64,000 nt of DNA, taken from NCBI RefSeq assembly GCF_030867145.1, contig NC_134419.1, positions 78,121,403-78,185,402 on the forward strand, read 5' to 3'. This document shows positions 1 through 13,500 of this stretch, one piece after another. The DNA comes from Opisthocomus hoazin (lineage: Eukaryota > Chordata > Aves > Opisthocomiformes > Opisthocomidae). The number at the start of each line of letters is the position of its first letter. Positions within the stretch are counted from its first letter, which is position 1. The translations under genes and the position numbers were made by a program. The notes below the pieces were generated by a model. That model saw nothing but the letters and a program-made list of their open reading frames with translations. It was not told the DNA's origin and ran no database searches.

Positions 1-1408
1 TGCTGGGTTTACGTCTGTTAGCGGGGAGCCCCTCGGGTGGGTTTCTCGGTGGGGCTCAGCTCCAACCTATCAAACATGGAGGAGCCATCTTGCTTATAAA
101 CTATTTTAGCCGTAACCAAGAGGGAAAACTCAATGACAAAAAGAATTACATCTTCATGCTGGTTCCGCCTCGCCGGGTGCGAACTGACGAGTGGGTTAAC
201 GAGCGCGGTGGCAGTCAGAGAGAAAGTCAAACCTCTAAATATACCCATTGGCTTCCTGTTCCTCGGCGCTGGGGCGCAGGAACCCCAGCGAGCGCGGGCC
301 GGCGGTGCTGAACGCAGCCCCTGGTGAGTCTGCGTTTGCAGGTGGAGGTCGCCCCGTCGTCGTCAGCCTGTAGGGAAGTGGGCTGCCTGTCGGCTTGTCT
401 GACAGCTGCAAATAAAGCTTTGCCTTCGCCAAACGGCGGGCTGAATCCCTCCGCTTCTTCCGGCCGTGCTGCCGGGCAGCTCGTGGGGTGCTCGTTTCGG
501 TTTCCAGGTGGCCAGTGGTGGTCTGGAGGGGGGGTGGAGGTGTCCCTGTGCCAGCCGAGGACTGGGTGGCAAGAAGCGCCTGCAACAATCTGTCCCTGCC
601 CCGAACTGCGCTGGTGCAGAGTGATTTCATGCGGGGCTGGGCTGGTGCTGGGTGAGCTGAGGTGACGGAGGGCAACGGCTCTTCTCAGCGTTTCTTCTCA
701 GAGTTTCTGTTGTCTGCCAGGTTGAAGTTTTGGGGGTTTTGTTGTTTTTTTTTTCTCCTTTTACAAGTGAAATAATCTAGCGTATCTCTTCAGTGAGAGA
801 TACTGAAAGCTGTCCCTGCAGTCCCTGCCTTGTGGCAGAGCAGCTCTGGGTGCTCTGAACATGTTCCGTCTGAACATGAGGAAGAACTTCTTCCCTCTGA
901 GGGTGATGGAGCCCTGGCCCAGGCTGCCCAGGGAGGCTGTGGAGTCTCCTTCTCTGGAGATATTCAAGACCCGCCTGGACAAGGTCCTGTGCAGCCTGCT
1001 GTAGGTGACCCTGCTTCGGCAGGGGGGTTGGACTAGATGACCCACAGAGGTCCCTTCCAACCCCTACTATTCTGTGATTCTGTGATTCTGTGATATGCTC
1101 TTTGTCAGCAGAAGGAACCTTCTCCTTTTCTAAATAAAACTTCGTCACATTTTAATCCGATTTGAATACAGAAACCATTAGTTTACCAGTCGTGGTTCTA
1201 CCTGAATTTATTATGTTCTCAAAGAAGCCGCTTGGCCTGTGGTTTGGGGTTTTTATTGCATTTAAATCAGCTTTATCACCAACGGAAGTCGCATGTGAGA
1301 AGTATGTTTTGGCATCTTCCAGCGTAGAAATCAAATCTGTAGTTGGAAATAGCTTGTTGTCTGCTGCGCTGGACGGGTCTTTAACAGGTACTTTCCTTGT
1401 GCTGACAG
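1..1408 (+). other. PTPRE: PTPRE intron, 3' part
   Basis: No exon of PTPRE is recognised before 1409. The stretch holds one CR1 fragment (about 860-1098) and short open frames with no protein similarity. The first 700 bp are fairly GC-rich, but no promoter can be argued. Confidence 0.5.
860..1098 (+). mobile_element. CR1 LINE 3' fragment (sense)
   Basis: The fragment has the CR1 ORF2 C-terminal coding remnant ([18 protein letters not shown]), the GGTTGGACTAGATGACC block and a tail with three ATTCTGTG-type units at about 1070-1093. It is 5'-truncated, as CR1 copies usually are, and sits in a PTPRE intron. Confidence 0.9.
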
Positions 1409-1545
1409 AACAGCAACGGGTGATGCTGCTCAGCAGGTCTCCCTCGGGCCCAAAGAAGTATTTCCCTATTCCAGTGGAAAATCTCGAAGAGGAAATACGG
1501 ATGCGATCAGCAGACGAAGGGAAACTCTTCCGGGAGGAGTTTAAC
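1409..1545 (+). CDS. PTPRE: PTPRE exon: juxtamembrane segment and start of D1
   Basis: The exon begins after a tgacag acceptor, completing a Glu codon split after its first base, and ends AAC|gtaagt in phase 0. It encodes [10 protein letters not shown], then [15 protein letters not shown] and the REEFN that leads into the D1 phosphatase fold. The open frame continues upstream into intron, but similarity to PTPRE stops at the acceptor, so the long open frame starting at 1162 is not the exon. Confidence 0.93.
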
Positions 1546-4500
1546 GTAAGTCCTCGCGTGTGGAGCGGACGGCCGCATGGTGAAAAGGGGGGTGGCGAAT
1601 CAGAACGCCTGCAGACATTAACAGTTCTTCTAAAAGGGTTTGGTGCCGGGTGCTGGCGTCTCGGGGCCTCAGCACTTGCTGTGCCAGTGTGCTGGTACTG
1701 CTTGTTCCCTTTCTCTGGACAAAATCATGAAGGATAACTGCTTGATGATATGGTGATGCCAGATCTGTAATGTATAAACAGTTTGACACTTGCAAGCGTT
1801 TAAAAAGTTCTTTAGTGTTTGCCTGAAAGGTGAAAGAGAGGAAAATGGAATATGAATCTCTCTAGCATTGATTTTTCTTGGTGGTGGTGGAGGGTTTTTT
1901 GGGGAGTCTGAGTGTTTCACCTCTGTGGGAAGTACTTAGAGGAGAAGACCCAATGTAGCCTTTAATATTGCCCTGGTGAGGTTTGACTAGATTTTGGTTT
2001 TTGGTAATTTGACCTTCTGCTCTTTGCTATCATCCCATCACTTCCCTATTTGCCGCGCCCTGTGCCCAGGCAGATACGTTTCTGTGAAGTATCTCAACGT
2101 CAAGGTGGTTGTTTTTTTTTTTTAAAGCATTGCTTTGGTCAGAAAGAAGATTTTATTTTCTGCCCATAAGCAGAGCTTCGGTCGCCTGTGGTCGTGCAGA
2201 TGAGTCTTAACCGGAGTCTGTGGCGAGCTGCTGCAGAGCCGGTTTCTATGGAGAAGCCCGGTGCGATGAGTCCGCTCTCGCACGTCTGCGTTCGGGGGCC
2301 TTTTCCATACTTTTTATTATTTCTTTTCACTTCCCGTCACAGCAGAAGCAAGTTGCACAGAGCGGAAGCTTAAATGTCAAATACGGAGTTGTCAAAGCCG
2401 ATGCATGCATTGATTAGACAGTCTGTTGAGTTACCTTCTTAATTGCTAGCATATTTATATCTGCAATTTGATGATATATTTAAAACACATAATTCCTCTG
2501 CCTTATCAGAGAGGGAGCATTGTGGAGATATTTATTGAAGTCGACAAAATGAATGTGAAAACTAATTTGACAGGATGCGCGCCTGTGAATTGTGACTCTC
2601 CTGATTAATTTGTTCTGCAGTTAGGAGCGAAACAAGCCATCTATTTTTATTTTTAAAACCTGCTTGGCTTGGATCATATTCTGCGCCATGCTGGGAGCCT
2701 GTAAGTTTCTGTCTGCACGCAGGCGCCGAGTCTGAGGAGCGGGGTCCGGTCCCCAAAAATGAGCAGTCTGAGCGGTGATGGTGCAGGAGGTCTGCCTGAT
2801 GCTTGACGTGGGCTTTTTTCCTCGCTGCATCTCCTGTGGCCGCTCGCGTGGATATGTGAGCTGTTGGCTCAGGCCTGAGAGGGGAAGAAAAGGTGGAAGA
2901 GAGTTGAAAATCAGAGTGATTGATATTGTAGCACAAACCAGGAACGCTGGCAAGCTGGAAGGAAAGGGGCTGAGAAATCAGGACCCTTCAGCACAGACAT
3001 CTGGCGATGTCCTCTCCTTCAGAGCATCCCCCAGCACGGGGAGGCCCTGAACTCGGCTCCATCCTCCCACCAGCTGAGGTGACACCTCTGGCTGCCCCTC
3101 GAAGCCGTAGCTGCCGAATCCTGTGGTTTTTGGATGGGTCCAAAGCTTTCCCCCTTGCCAAGCCATTGGGCGGGCACAGCTGAGCCATGGGGGACCCTGA
3201 CCGCAGCCCTGGGCTGGGGATGCGCTGGGGGATCTCTGCCCGCTGCCGTGTTCGCCTCACACAGCCTGGTCCGACGTGCCAGGGGGTCAGGCGTCTCCAG
3301 CAACGCACGTACGCGGTCTCCGCTGTGAGTTTGGAATGGATTTAGGCCGAAAATGGCGGATCCTGTGAGCCAGTGGTGAGCAGGGGCTCGCACCAGCCAG
3401 AGAGGTTAGGGCCCAAGTGATTTTTCTGCTGAAAAGAAAAACAGAGAAGCACTGATAGATAAAGAAACGCAACAGACAGAAAGGGTTTTTCTCTTCAATT
3501 TGTGTGCCTAACGGTGTTCTGCAATACTTTTGATTTTATCCTTAAAGCCTACGTCACCCTGAAGAAGTACCTTGCCCTTGTTGCACTTGTACACTAACCA
3601 AAATAGCAGCGACTCCTTCTACCCTCGGTTGCTTCATCATTTTATTCTGTGTTTTCTTTGTGAGCATAGAGCACCTGGAAGAGCGTGTTCTTTCTAAACA
3701 GAAGAAAAAGGGAAAAAAAGAAGGAAAAAAACACCGTATTCCTTTGTGTGTGGGCCTTTACCTCTGTGTGCCATCCATAGATGAACTGGATGTTTGAAGT
3801 TATGATGGCTGGTTTATTGCTTTGATTTTCAGATTATTGGCTGAGAACTTTCCTCTAAGAATTGGATTTTGAGATTTTAATTTTGACTTAAGACGTCCCT
3901 CTGGTTCATGTAGTGAACAAAAAAAAAAAGAGAAAAAGCGGTGATGCTGGGGTAGGTGGAGCCTCTCGGAAAAGTCGAGAGATTCCGGGATTCCTGCGAA
4001 GCAGAGGAGGCTGCGGTGGCAGCAGATGAGACTCATCAGTTCCTCGTGAGTCGTGGGGTGATGGAGAGGACGTGATGGAGTGCACCCCTGATGAATCACA
4101 TCCTCCGCGCCGACGATGGGTGGGAGCAGTGAACCGGGCCCTGTCCTTGCTCTGGGGTCCAAACCCCGCTTCGAGCAGGGCGGCGTGGCGTTTGGAGGCT
4201 TACAGGGAGACGTTGGGGCCTTGCAGGAGTGTGGAGCAGGGAATGGAGGGATTGTTTTCCCAGAGATAATTGCTTTTCATGTGTTTTTCGCATGAAGATG
4301 CAGAACTTGGATGACTGTTTATTGGGAATTTGTTGCCTGACTTTCAGAGTTCGAAGAAATCGTGCTTGAAGTGCTAATTATTTCTTCTTGCGCAAAACAA
4401 ATTAAGTTTCTGTGTTTTCTAAATCGTAAATGTATTTTAATTAGCAAAAACATGGTCTTCATTCAAATAAGGAATTTAACAGTTTGCTAAAAGCAGCTTT

Positions 4501-7500
4501 CTTTTTCAGCTCTATTTTTTTTAACCTTCTCTCTCCTGTCTTTTACTTACATTCACAAGTTGATGTGATATATGAAAAAAAAAACCCCAACCAAACCCAC
4601 AAATGCAAGTTGCTGTTCCCTCTGTGGTGGAGGAGAAGTCCTCCCAGTACCCCCACTTCTGTCCTAGGTCACCCTGACAACACGGATCGCTGCTCGTACA
4701 GGGAAATTCCAGGCCCTGCTCTCTGCCAGGCAAGCAGAGATAGTCGCTGCGACCTGTACGGTCGCTTACCATTTTTTTCCCTTCCTCTCTGTGATTCAGA
4801 CTGGGCTGTGGAAGGAGGGTGGGAGAAGGTGGTTGTGCGTTCCCAAACCGCTGGGGTTTTACCCCGGTGGGATCCAACGTGCTGACACAGGCGTTTTTAG
4901 GAGTTCAATACGAGAAACTTGATGAAGCTCGATTCTCAGTCGTGCCATTCGCGGTGAGGGGCAGCTAAAAGCGCGGGGCGGGAGCCTTGTGCTGCATCTC
5001 TTGACGAACGATGCCTTTTCCGACTCTCGCCTTGCCCCAGGCTCCTGGCGCAGCCCGAGCTCAGCCGCATGGCCCCGTGGTGGTATCTCAGCAGCTTCTG
5101 CCTGGAGATGGAGGGGCTCCACCTCCTTATTCTCATCTTCACCCTCTTCCTCTCTGTTTCTTCCTTTCATTTGATTGCTCTGCAAGACTGCTTTTTCTTT
5201 TTTTTTTTTAAGCTTGACTAAATTTATCTGCAGTCTTCGATCTTGCTGATCACTTGCAGAATTTGACTTCTGCTCGTACAGCAACTTTCAGCGTTGAAAA
5301 ATTGGGATTTTTTTTTTTTTCTTCCTCCCTTTCTGCTAGCGTTGGGCCCTCACCTGTGGATCTCGGCGAGATCCTGATATTTAATGTTCTTAGCAGTGAG
5401 CTCTTAACAATCAAACTCTATTTATGTTATTGAACCAACTGTTATTGCTAAAAGTAGCTGTCGGAGCCGAGCCGGAGGGCGCGGCGGATCGGCGCGGCTG
5501 GGTCACGGCGCTGTGAATCACCGCGGCAGATGGCAGCTGAAAGCAGCGGCTCAGAGTTTAACAATTTCCTAAATAACTGCCATCTCTGGTGGAAAATTTA
5601 CTTATTTTTCAAAAACTGCTGAACTCGTTTTCTGTAGCGATATCTGCCAGGACGTGGTTTCCTGTTATAGAGTAATGAAAGTTATAGCGAAAAAAACCAG
5701 AATATGTTTAATCCTGTTGGATGCAAGGCGAGATGTATAAATGCAGATTTTCCCCAAGCTATGCATAGACAATAATTAGCTGTTTTCTAACACATTGACT
5801 GTTGTATTTTTTTTTTTTTCCAGTCATTAACACCTGGATATGTTCAGGGAACATTTGAAATGGCAAATAAGGAAGAGAACAGGGAGAAAAACAGATATCC
5901 CAACATCCTGCCATGTGAGACATTACTTTTTCTTTTAAATCCGACAATTAACTCTGGCACTGAGCTTGCTGGTAATAATGTTCATTTGCTGGTAACGTTC
6001 ACGTAGTGTAATTTCACTGGTCACAAAGGTTCCTCAGATGTTGTTCATGCGAAACCTGCTTTGCCATGGCGTGTCTCTGGCGTTGACCATCTCCTGGCAG
6101 GTTTTCCTGTCGTGGCTATCGGGTGCTGCGCTGTAACGCCGTCGCTCTGACGGGCTGCTACCAAATTGCACTGTGGCAGGTGGATATTTTAGTGCCTCGG
6201 GTTAGTTTTTGGGCAATCAAATATGGCGAAGTTTGGCTTCCCGTATTGCAGAGCTGCAGTCCCAGTGACCTGGGAGCAAAGCAAGATGTTTGGGGAGAGC
6301 TTCTTGGTGCGAACGAGGGGCAATGCAGAGAGAGCTGGTTGGGAAGGGCGTGCTTGGCCTGGCCTGCTGCTAGCAAGGCAGGAATGGATTCCGGGCTGAT
6401 TCACACGCAAACGTGCTCGTGATGTGTTTACTTCCAGATGATCATTCCAGAGTGATTTTGACCCAAATCGATGGAGTCCCACTTTCAGACTACATTAATG
6501 CCTCGTATATAGATGTAAGTTGACAATTTTCCATTGTCGGCCAAACGGCAAACTTTGTGAATTAAATAAGTGTTGTTCCACTAGCGTGCATTGGCATTTC
6601 ATCTTCTAACTGCTATGATCTTTATTTCCATAGGGTTATAAAGAAAAGAATAAATTTATAGCAGCGCAAGGTAATTTAGTCTCATTTCTCTATTCTGTAC
6701 ATCTTATGGCCAGACATATTTAATTTCAGACGTGTTTTAAAGGTTATTTTCAGCTGCCAGTGGTGGCCAAATGTGAGGTGGGATTTAGAGCTTACAGTTT
6801 AAACAAAATTAAAGTGAGCGTGAGGTAGGGAGGGTTGGACTAGATGACCCACAGAGGTCCCTTCCAACCCCTACCATTCTGTGATTCTGTAACCCACTGC
6901 CTTAAGACCCGCAGGTCGTGCTCTGAGCAGAGGCTCACCTGCTCTCCTCCACCCCTGCTTAGCTTCTCTTTTTTTATTCATCTACATACTGGGGGGGTTG
7001 AAAAATGAAGTCTCCTGATAATACAGTCTGTCTAAGCGATCCTGAGACAGAAATTAGCATTTTCACATGAATTCTTATGCTGTATTTAGTTGTAAATTTG
7101 GGGAGCTTTGTCGCCGCAATCCCAGACACAAAGCTATGGGTGCCCCCGCCCTGCTGAAATGCTCCTGTCCTGCCCAGCCCGAGCTGCCACGGGACCTTGG
7201 CGTGGGGGGGGGGCTGCAGAGTAGAAGCCCCAGACAATGCTCCTGCCATAGCCCACCCAAAAGAGCAGTAATAATACTTCAAGAGAGGAAGCAACTGCTA
7301 GAAATGTAGATTTGAGTGCATACGATCGTGTAGAAGAAAATACGGTATATTTATTTTTAGGAAATATGTGGCGGATTCAAAACCTGAGCGGTCTGTCCTA
7401 AGCAGGGATCTGGGTGGGCACCCGGCGCGCTGGGGCAGGGGGTGTTCACGCTGGTCTCCGTCAGCCCTCCTGAGCAAAGCCGTGTTCCGTCCGCAGGACC

Positions 7501-10500
7501 GAAGCAAGAAACAGTGAATGATTTCTGGAGGATGATATGGGAGCAGAAGTCGGCCATCATCGTCATGTTAACCAACCTGAAAGAAAGAAAAGAGGTAAAG
7601 AGCTTTCAGTTTGCTCCGGGATGTCTCGACGAGAGTGTGCTCCAGAAGCGGTCGTGGCTGCTCGGCGTCTGCCCAGTCGCCTTTCTGACCACTTCCTTCT
7701 CCAGGTCCCGTTAGCACGTCTGCCTTCCTGCTCATTAATGTCATTTTCATCTCCAAAGTATAAATTTATAGGCGTAGATCTCAAGGAAAAAGTTCCCATA
7801 GCTGACTTTGTCCTGCGTAGCCCGTAGCCAAAGGCAATTTCTCGTGCCTGTGTTTTTGTCCCGGCATAAGGCTGTGCTTGTGGGTGGGTTTGGTCGGAAA
7901 TGACGATAAAAACTTTATTCATTTTTCTGAGAGTTAGGCTTCAGAATTCTTTCTGGCACATGCATGTAACAATTAAAGAAGAACACTGTTTTCTCGTGAG
8001 AGCGATGCCATTCCTTCCTGGCCCCGTCCCTCCTCGTGCGCGTCTCGCTCCCCCCGTTGCGCCAGACTTTCTACGTGTGCTGGCCACATGCTGCGACGCA
8101 CCCAGCAAGCCTGAAACGCTTTAACTTCATTCCCGCTTCGCAGACTGGAGAAGCTAAGTTAAAACGTTAAGGAAATGTACTATCAGAAACATAAAAGATG
8201 CTTTTAAATTATTTTCTTTTCCCCTGGGGGACAGTTTGCCACGCTGAGCGTGCTGCATCCTTATTTGAAATACCTGAAGTCCTCAAAAACATGTGTCCAG
8301 GAACCGGACCTTGTTTCCCTGGTGACTGCACCTAAAGCTTAAAAACAGAGCCAAGACATCAGGGTCCCCACAGTTAGGCACCCCCTGACAAAAAAACCAA
8401 ACCAAAACAAAAGCTGTTTAGGTCTGGCTAGGTTAAAAAGCAACTTCGAAGGTGTTCTCACCTCCTCTGCAGAAATTTGAGCAGCAGTAGCACCAGCACA
8501 GTGTTAAAGCTGTAGTGTGCCAGGTGAGAAACTCCTCTGCATGCTGATGCGCACTATTTTCAAATATCTGCGTTGTTTTATGAGCGACCAACAGCGAAAG
8601 AAATGAAATAAAACTCACTGTGTGTCTGTACAGGAAAAATGTTACCAGTATTGGCCGGACCAGGGGTGCTGGACGTACGGGAGTATCCGCGTGTCGGTGG
8701 AAGACTGCATCGTTCTGGTGGACTACACCATCCGCAAGTTCTGCGTGCAGTCGGTAACTAACAGTGATGCCCTTACTGGCTCTTCCTTTTCATTTTTAAA
8801 GCAAATTGGTTCAATGTCAGTAGTTGCAATTGCTTCAAAGAAATGCAGGAGTTCGTTAAAGGTGCTTGCAGATCGTGGAAGGTGTGTGGCACCTCTCCTG
8901 GGCGGGTGAGCAAGCTCCGTGGGCCAGCAGACACTGCTCCCGCTGCTGTTTCATGGATTGCAAGAGGTTCTGCTCGTTTTTCTTCTCACCTGTAGCCAAG
9001 GGCCACAGAAAATCCTTCCTTGTGACTGTCGGGGAGGGAGCACAGGAGCAGTGTCGTGACCTTTTTGGGGACAAAACGAGAGGACTTCACAAGGGTGTGT
9101 AGTGATAGGACAAGGGGGAACAGCTCTAAGCTAAAAGAGGGCAGATTATGATTAGATATTAGGAAGAAATTCTTCCCCATGAGGGTGGTGAGGCCCTGGC
9201 ACAGGTTGCCCAGAGAAGCTGTGGCTGCCCCCTCCCTTGCAGTGTTCAAGGCCAGGCTGGATGGAGCTCTGAGCAGCCTGGTCTGGTGGAAGATGTCCCT
9301 GCTCATGGCTGGGGGGTTGGAACCAGATGATCTTTAAGGTCCCTTCCAACCCAAAACATTCTGTGATTCTATGACAAATGGCATAGATGAATAAAGGAGT
9401 GAGTTTGGATATGCTTGGGTATTTGGAGTAGTCTATGGGTCTTAGTTGGCCGATGTCAGCCAGCATTCCAGCTTGGTTGCTGTTGTGTCCTGGTCTCTGG
9501 CACAAGGAAGAGCTTTGGATCGGGAGAGAGGTGGTGGGGATGGCTTTGCTCTTGTCCACAGCGCGCAGCCTTGTACGGGAGCAAATTGCTAGAGATCCTC
9601 ACCCCCAAAGGGAGGGCTGCCGTGCTCGTAGTGCAGCGACCGTCAAGTTCAGATGGAAGACTGAAGGCAGTGTGGGCTGGTGAGCGGGGATAAACCACGC
9701 AGAGCTGTGCAGAGCTACATGGAGAGCGCAGAACCCCGCAGAACACGGGTGGGTTCATTCAGAGTTACGGATTCCCCGCTGTGAAGCAGCCTCTGCTGCC
9801 AGAGCGTGCAGCTCGCCTGGGTGTGACTGGCGATCGCTGATGAGGCAGCGCTGATAAGGGCTACAAAGATGATGAAGGGGCTGGAGCATCTCTCCTGCGA
9901 GGAGAGGCTGAGGGAGCTGGGCTTGGTCAGCCTGAAGAAGGGAAGGCTGCGAGGGGACCTCATAAATGTTTATAAATATCTGCAGGGTGGGTGTCAGGAG
10001 GATGGGGCCAGACTCTTCCCAGTGGTGCCCAGCGACAGGACAAGGGGCAATGGGCACAAACTGAAGCAGAGGAAGCTCCAGCTGAACACGAGGAAGAACT
10101 TCTTCCCTCTGAGGGTGACGGAGCCCTGGCCCAGGCTGCCTTGGGAGGCTGTGGAGTCTCCTTCTCTGGAGATATTCCAGACCCGCCTGGACGCGGTGCT
10201 GTGCAGCCTGCTCTGGGTGACCCTGCTTTGGCAGGGGGATTGGGCTGGGTGACCCACAGAGGTCCCTGCCAACCCCCACCATGCTGGGATTCTGTGCTTC
10301 TGTGATTCTGTGATAAGGATGCTCAGAAGAACTCTGCTCGGAAAGGGAAAGGAGGAATGGGACAGAGATGGGCGCACCTTGGATAAGCTGACGGGCCAGG
10401 AGGGTGACGACCGGACTTGGCTGCCCTTCACTTGTTGATCTCTGCTGCAGAGTATGTGTTTGCAGGGTTTGGTTATCCGTCGACGGAGACAAGGCAACCT

Positions 10501-13500
10501 GACAAAACCAGTTGGCTTTCTCCAGTTTGGCTGAATGGCCATGACCTTGGCTAACGGACTGAAAGCCTGTGAGACAAGGAACGCTTTCTAACCCGAAGGA
10601 TAGGTTGTGGTTAGTGGATGCGGGCGAAACGATGCCGAGTCCTTGCTGCTGTAGCCTCTTCTCTTTCGTCCTTGAAGAGCAGGCAGAGCGTGAACCTGCT
10701 GGTTGCTGACCATCGGAGGTGTCGCCCTGCTCACGTTATTCATACGCGATACGGCTAAAGCTGGCGCTTGGCGTCTCACAGCGACGCAGGTCCGGAATAT
10801 TTGGGCTGAGTTCTGAGAGCCTCATCTGAGGCTGCTAAAAGAAGTGTGGCGAGGACTTTTTTTAATCCATTATTAGCATAAATTGCGAGTCATACTCTTT
10901 GCAATCCTGTCCTGGGATTATTCCAGTTTTCACTGCAAAGATGCATTCTAATAATATATGGTAATTTTACTCTGTGTTTATATTTTACGTACGCTGTAAA
11001 CTTCTAGTCCTTCAGTCAGGCTCTAAGTGTTGCAGGAATTAAAGTCATAAATAACCACAGCAGTTTGTTTATAAATCTTTGCATGGAAAAATGAGATGTC
11101 AGACTCAGAGTCTGTGTGTTCCCTGCAGCTTCACGATGGTTGTAAAGCTCCAAGGCTCGTTACGCAGCTTCACTTTACCAGCTGGCCTGATTTCGGGGTG
11201 CCTTTCACGCCTATTGGGATGCTGAAATTCCTGAAAAAAGTCAAAACGTTGAACCCTGCCCATGGTGGACCCATTGTGGTTCACTGTAGGTACGTATGTG
11301 CTCTGCAAGTCCTGCTCTTAGCTTGGCCTGAAGGTAGGTGTAGAGTACCAAGGCTAAATGTTCATTTTCTGCTAATAGGCTATGAAGTTTGTGTGTGTAT
11401 TTATGTATATATATGAACACATACATATATTTTATATATATATATATATATATGAAGGGCAATAATGTGCTAAGCTTTTTGAGAGCCCAGGGTAAAAACA
11501 ATTTCAAAAGATCTGTCCCTGCTGTCACTTTAATTCCCAAGCAGAAGTTGTTGGTTTGTTTTTTTTCTTATCCAGGAGTGATAGCCAGTGTTTGATGTCA
11601 ATATGTTCTTTGTCAGAAAAACAGACTTGCAATACAAATCTGCGGCCTTTGCCACTAAATGCTCCGCTGAGAATTCATCCTCCACTTCTCCCACAATAAA
11701 ATTGCAGTTTGCTATGTAAATTATCCACTAAATGCCTGGAAAGTTTTGAATAAAGACTGGCATTGAAGAGACTTAAATGCTGCAGTTTGAACAATGTACT
11801 GCGTGCCGGTACGGAACCGATTCCCCCTCCCTCGGCCACACACACACACGAGCTTCCTGCTGCTGAAGGCTGGTGCACAGCGGTTTGAAATCTTTGTTAA
11901 TGAAACCACAAACAAACTCCAAATCACTTTTAAAAGAATAATTGCAATCTCTATAGCAACTGTAAGCTCAGAACTCAGCAAGAAGTGTCTTTTTGGGAGC
12001 AATTATCATAGCAAGGCTGGAATGAAAAGAAAAAATAGCAGCTTTGTCTCTCTGGGGTTTGTTTTTAAGGAAATGGTTGTAGATCCACGTATTTGTTTCT
12101 TTTCCGCTTGCTTGTGTCGGGCAACTGCAAATACTCTCCAAGAGTCCTTGAAGTGTGTACTACTGAAAAAGAGCAGGTTTGTCCTGACCAAGCCAGCCTT
12201 TTCCTTTCTTCGTTTCCATCCAGACCTTCCCTTGCTAGGATTCATCTTCTCTCCCAGGTGTCATCTATAAGAGGCTTAAAGAAAAGTTTTAAATGGAAAA
12301 AAATATATTTTAGTAGCCTCACGTAGTCTTTCCTTGGAGAAACCCACAATGTTTTTTTGCCACGAAGTTCTGTGGAGACTCGTATTGGATTTGAGCTTTA
12401 TTTTGCACCAGTAGGAAATTCTGTACTTAGTTTAATCAGCAGGACTAAAGACAAAATAAAGGAAAATACAAAATATCTTAATAAAAATCTGCAGAAATTT
12501 AAATGTAATGGTCCAAGAGAACGCAGTAGCACCGTTACGTGTCAGCGCGGGGGGCTAGAGCAGTACTGCAGCCTGCTTTAGAAATACAGAACAAGAGAGG
12601 TGACACTTAATTTCCGTTACGGTTCAGGATATGACACTACTGAATTGTTGAAAAAAGGAAAGGGAAACTCAGTGATAGTGAGTAACCGTCCGTTTTTAGT
12701 GAGCGTTTATAAAATATCACCCAGTCATTCTGAGCAAAAAAACACTCAATTGGAATTTTTTTGGAAGTTAGTAAAGGGCTAATTCGGTGTTTGGAAGTAA
12801 GGAATTGCAGATAAAAGGTGTGTGGGGGGGTGTCCTGCCAATTTTTTTCCCCCAGAATTTTTCAGAAATACATTTCTTCGGTGAGCAGAGCGCTGCGTTG
12901 AGGAAAGGCTGAGTAAGGGACACCCTAGAGCAGGTGAAGGGTGGACAGAATCAGGGGACTTCCAAGGCAGACGTGAAGGATTGAAGGATTATTGAATTGA
13001 GTGCAGATCTGAAGTAACGGGGGAGGACAAGGATGTGTAAAAAGGGGTGGAATCCGCAAAGGGGAGAGAAGCGAGGGACAGGGTGAGTGTGGGGCTGGGT
13101 GGGTAGAAGCTCCCAGGACTGGGCGATGAAGGACAAGTGTGGACTGTCAATGAGTGTCCCGTGCCCAGAGGTGGTTTCCAGCACACGTCAGGAAGAGGGA
13201 AAATCTCGCTAAACTGAGAGGCGAGACCATAGGACTCGAGGTGGACTCATCCGTGGTGGCAGAGGTCAAATGTGAATGAAAGGAAGCGAGAGGGCAGGGA
13301 GCCTTGGCCACCGTGGGGTGGACGCTGTGGTGGCCCGCGGTCAGTGGCCGCAGAGGGGCCATGGGGACGTGGCTGGGAGAGGAGAGTGGGGAGCCTGCCA
13401 GACTGATGGTGGGACACAGAGGGGTTTGGAGGCTGAAGAGGAGCCTGCCAGACAGATGGTGGGACACAAAGGGATTTGGAGGCTGAAGAGGAGCCTGCCA

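Larger units (their letters stand above)
5915..8633 (+). other. PTPRE: Four PTPRE introns around small D1 exons
   Basis: Introns 5915-6437, 6515-6633, 6671-7496 and 7595-8633. Only the CR1 tail scrap at 6829-6892 was recognised. Nothing else supports a gene or element. Confidence 0.4.
8754..11128 (+). other. PTPRE: PTPRE intron with two CR1 copies
   Basis: The intron contains two + strand CR1 fragments of different subfamilies (9085-9374 and 9865-10315). The remaining sequence, including 10316-11128, shows nothing recognisable. Confidence 0.5.

Noticed and set aside
1162..1737. 191-codon open frame around the first PTPRE exon
   Set aside because: Only 1409-1545 is exon; the rest is intron read-through in the same frame, with splice sites on both sides.
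9755..10542. Long minus-strand open frames (245 and 182 codons) near 10 kb
   Set aside because: They are antisense readings of the CR1 copy at 9865-10315 and its flanks.
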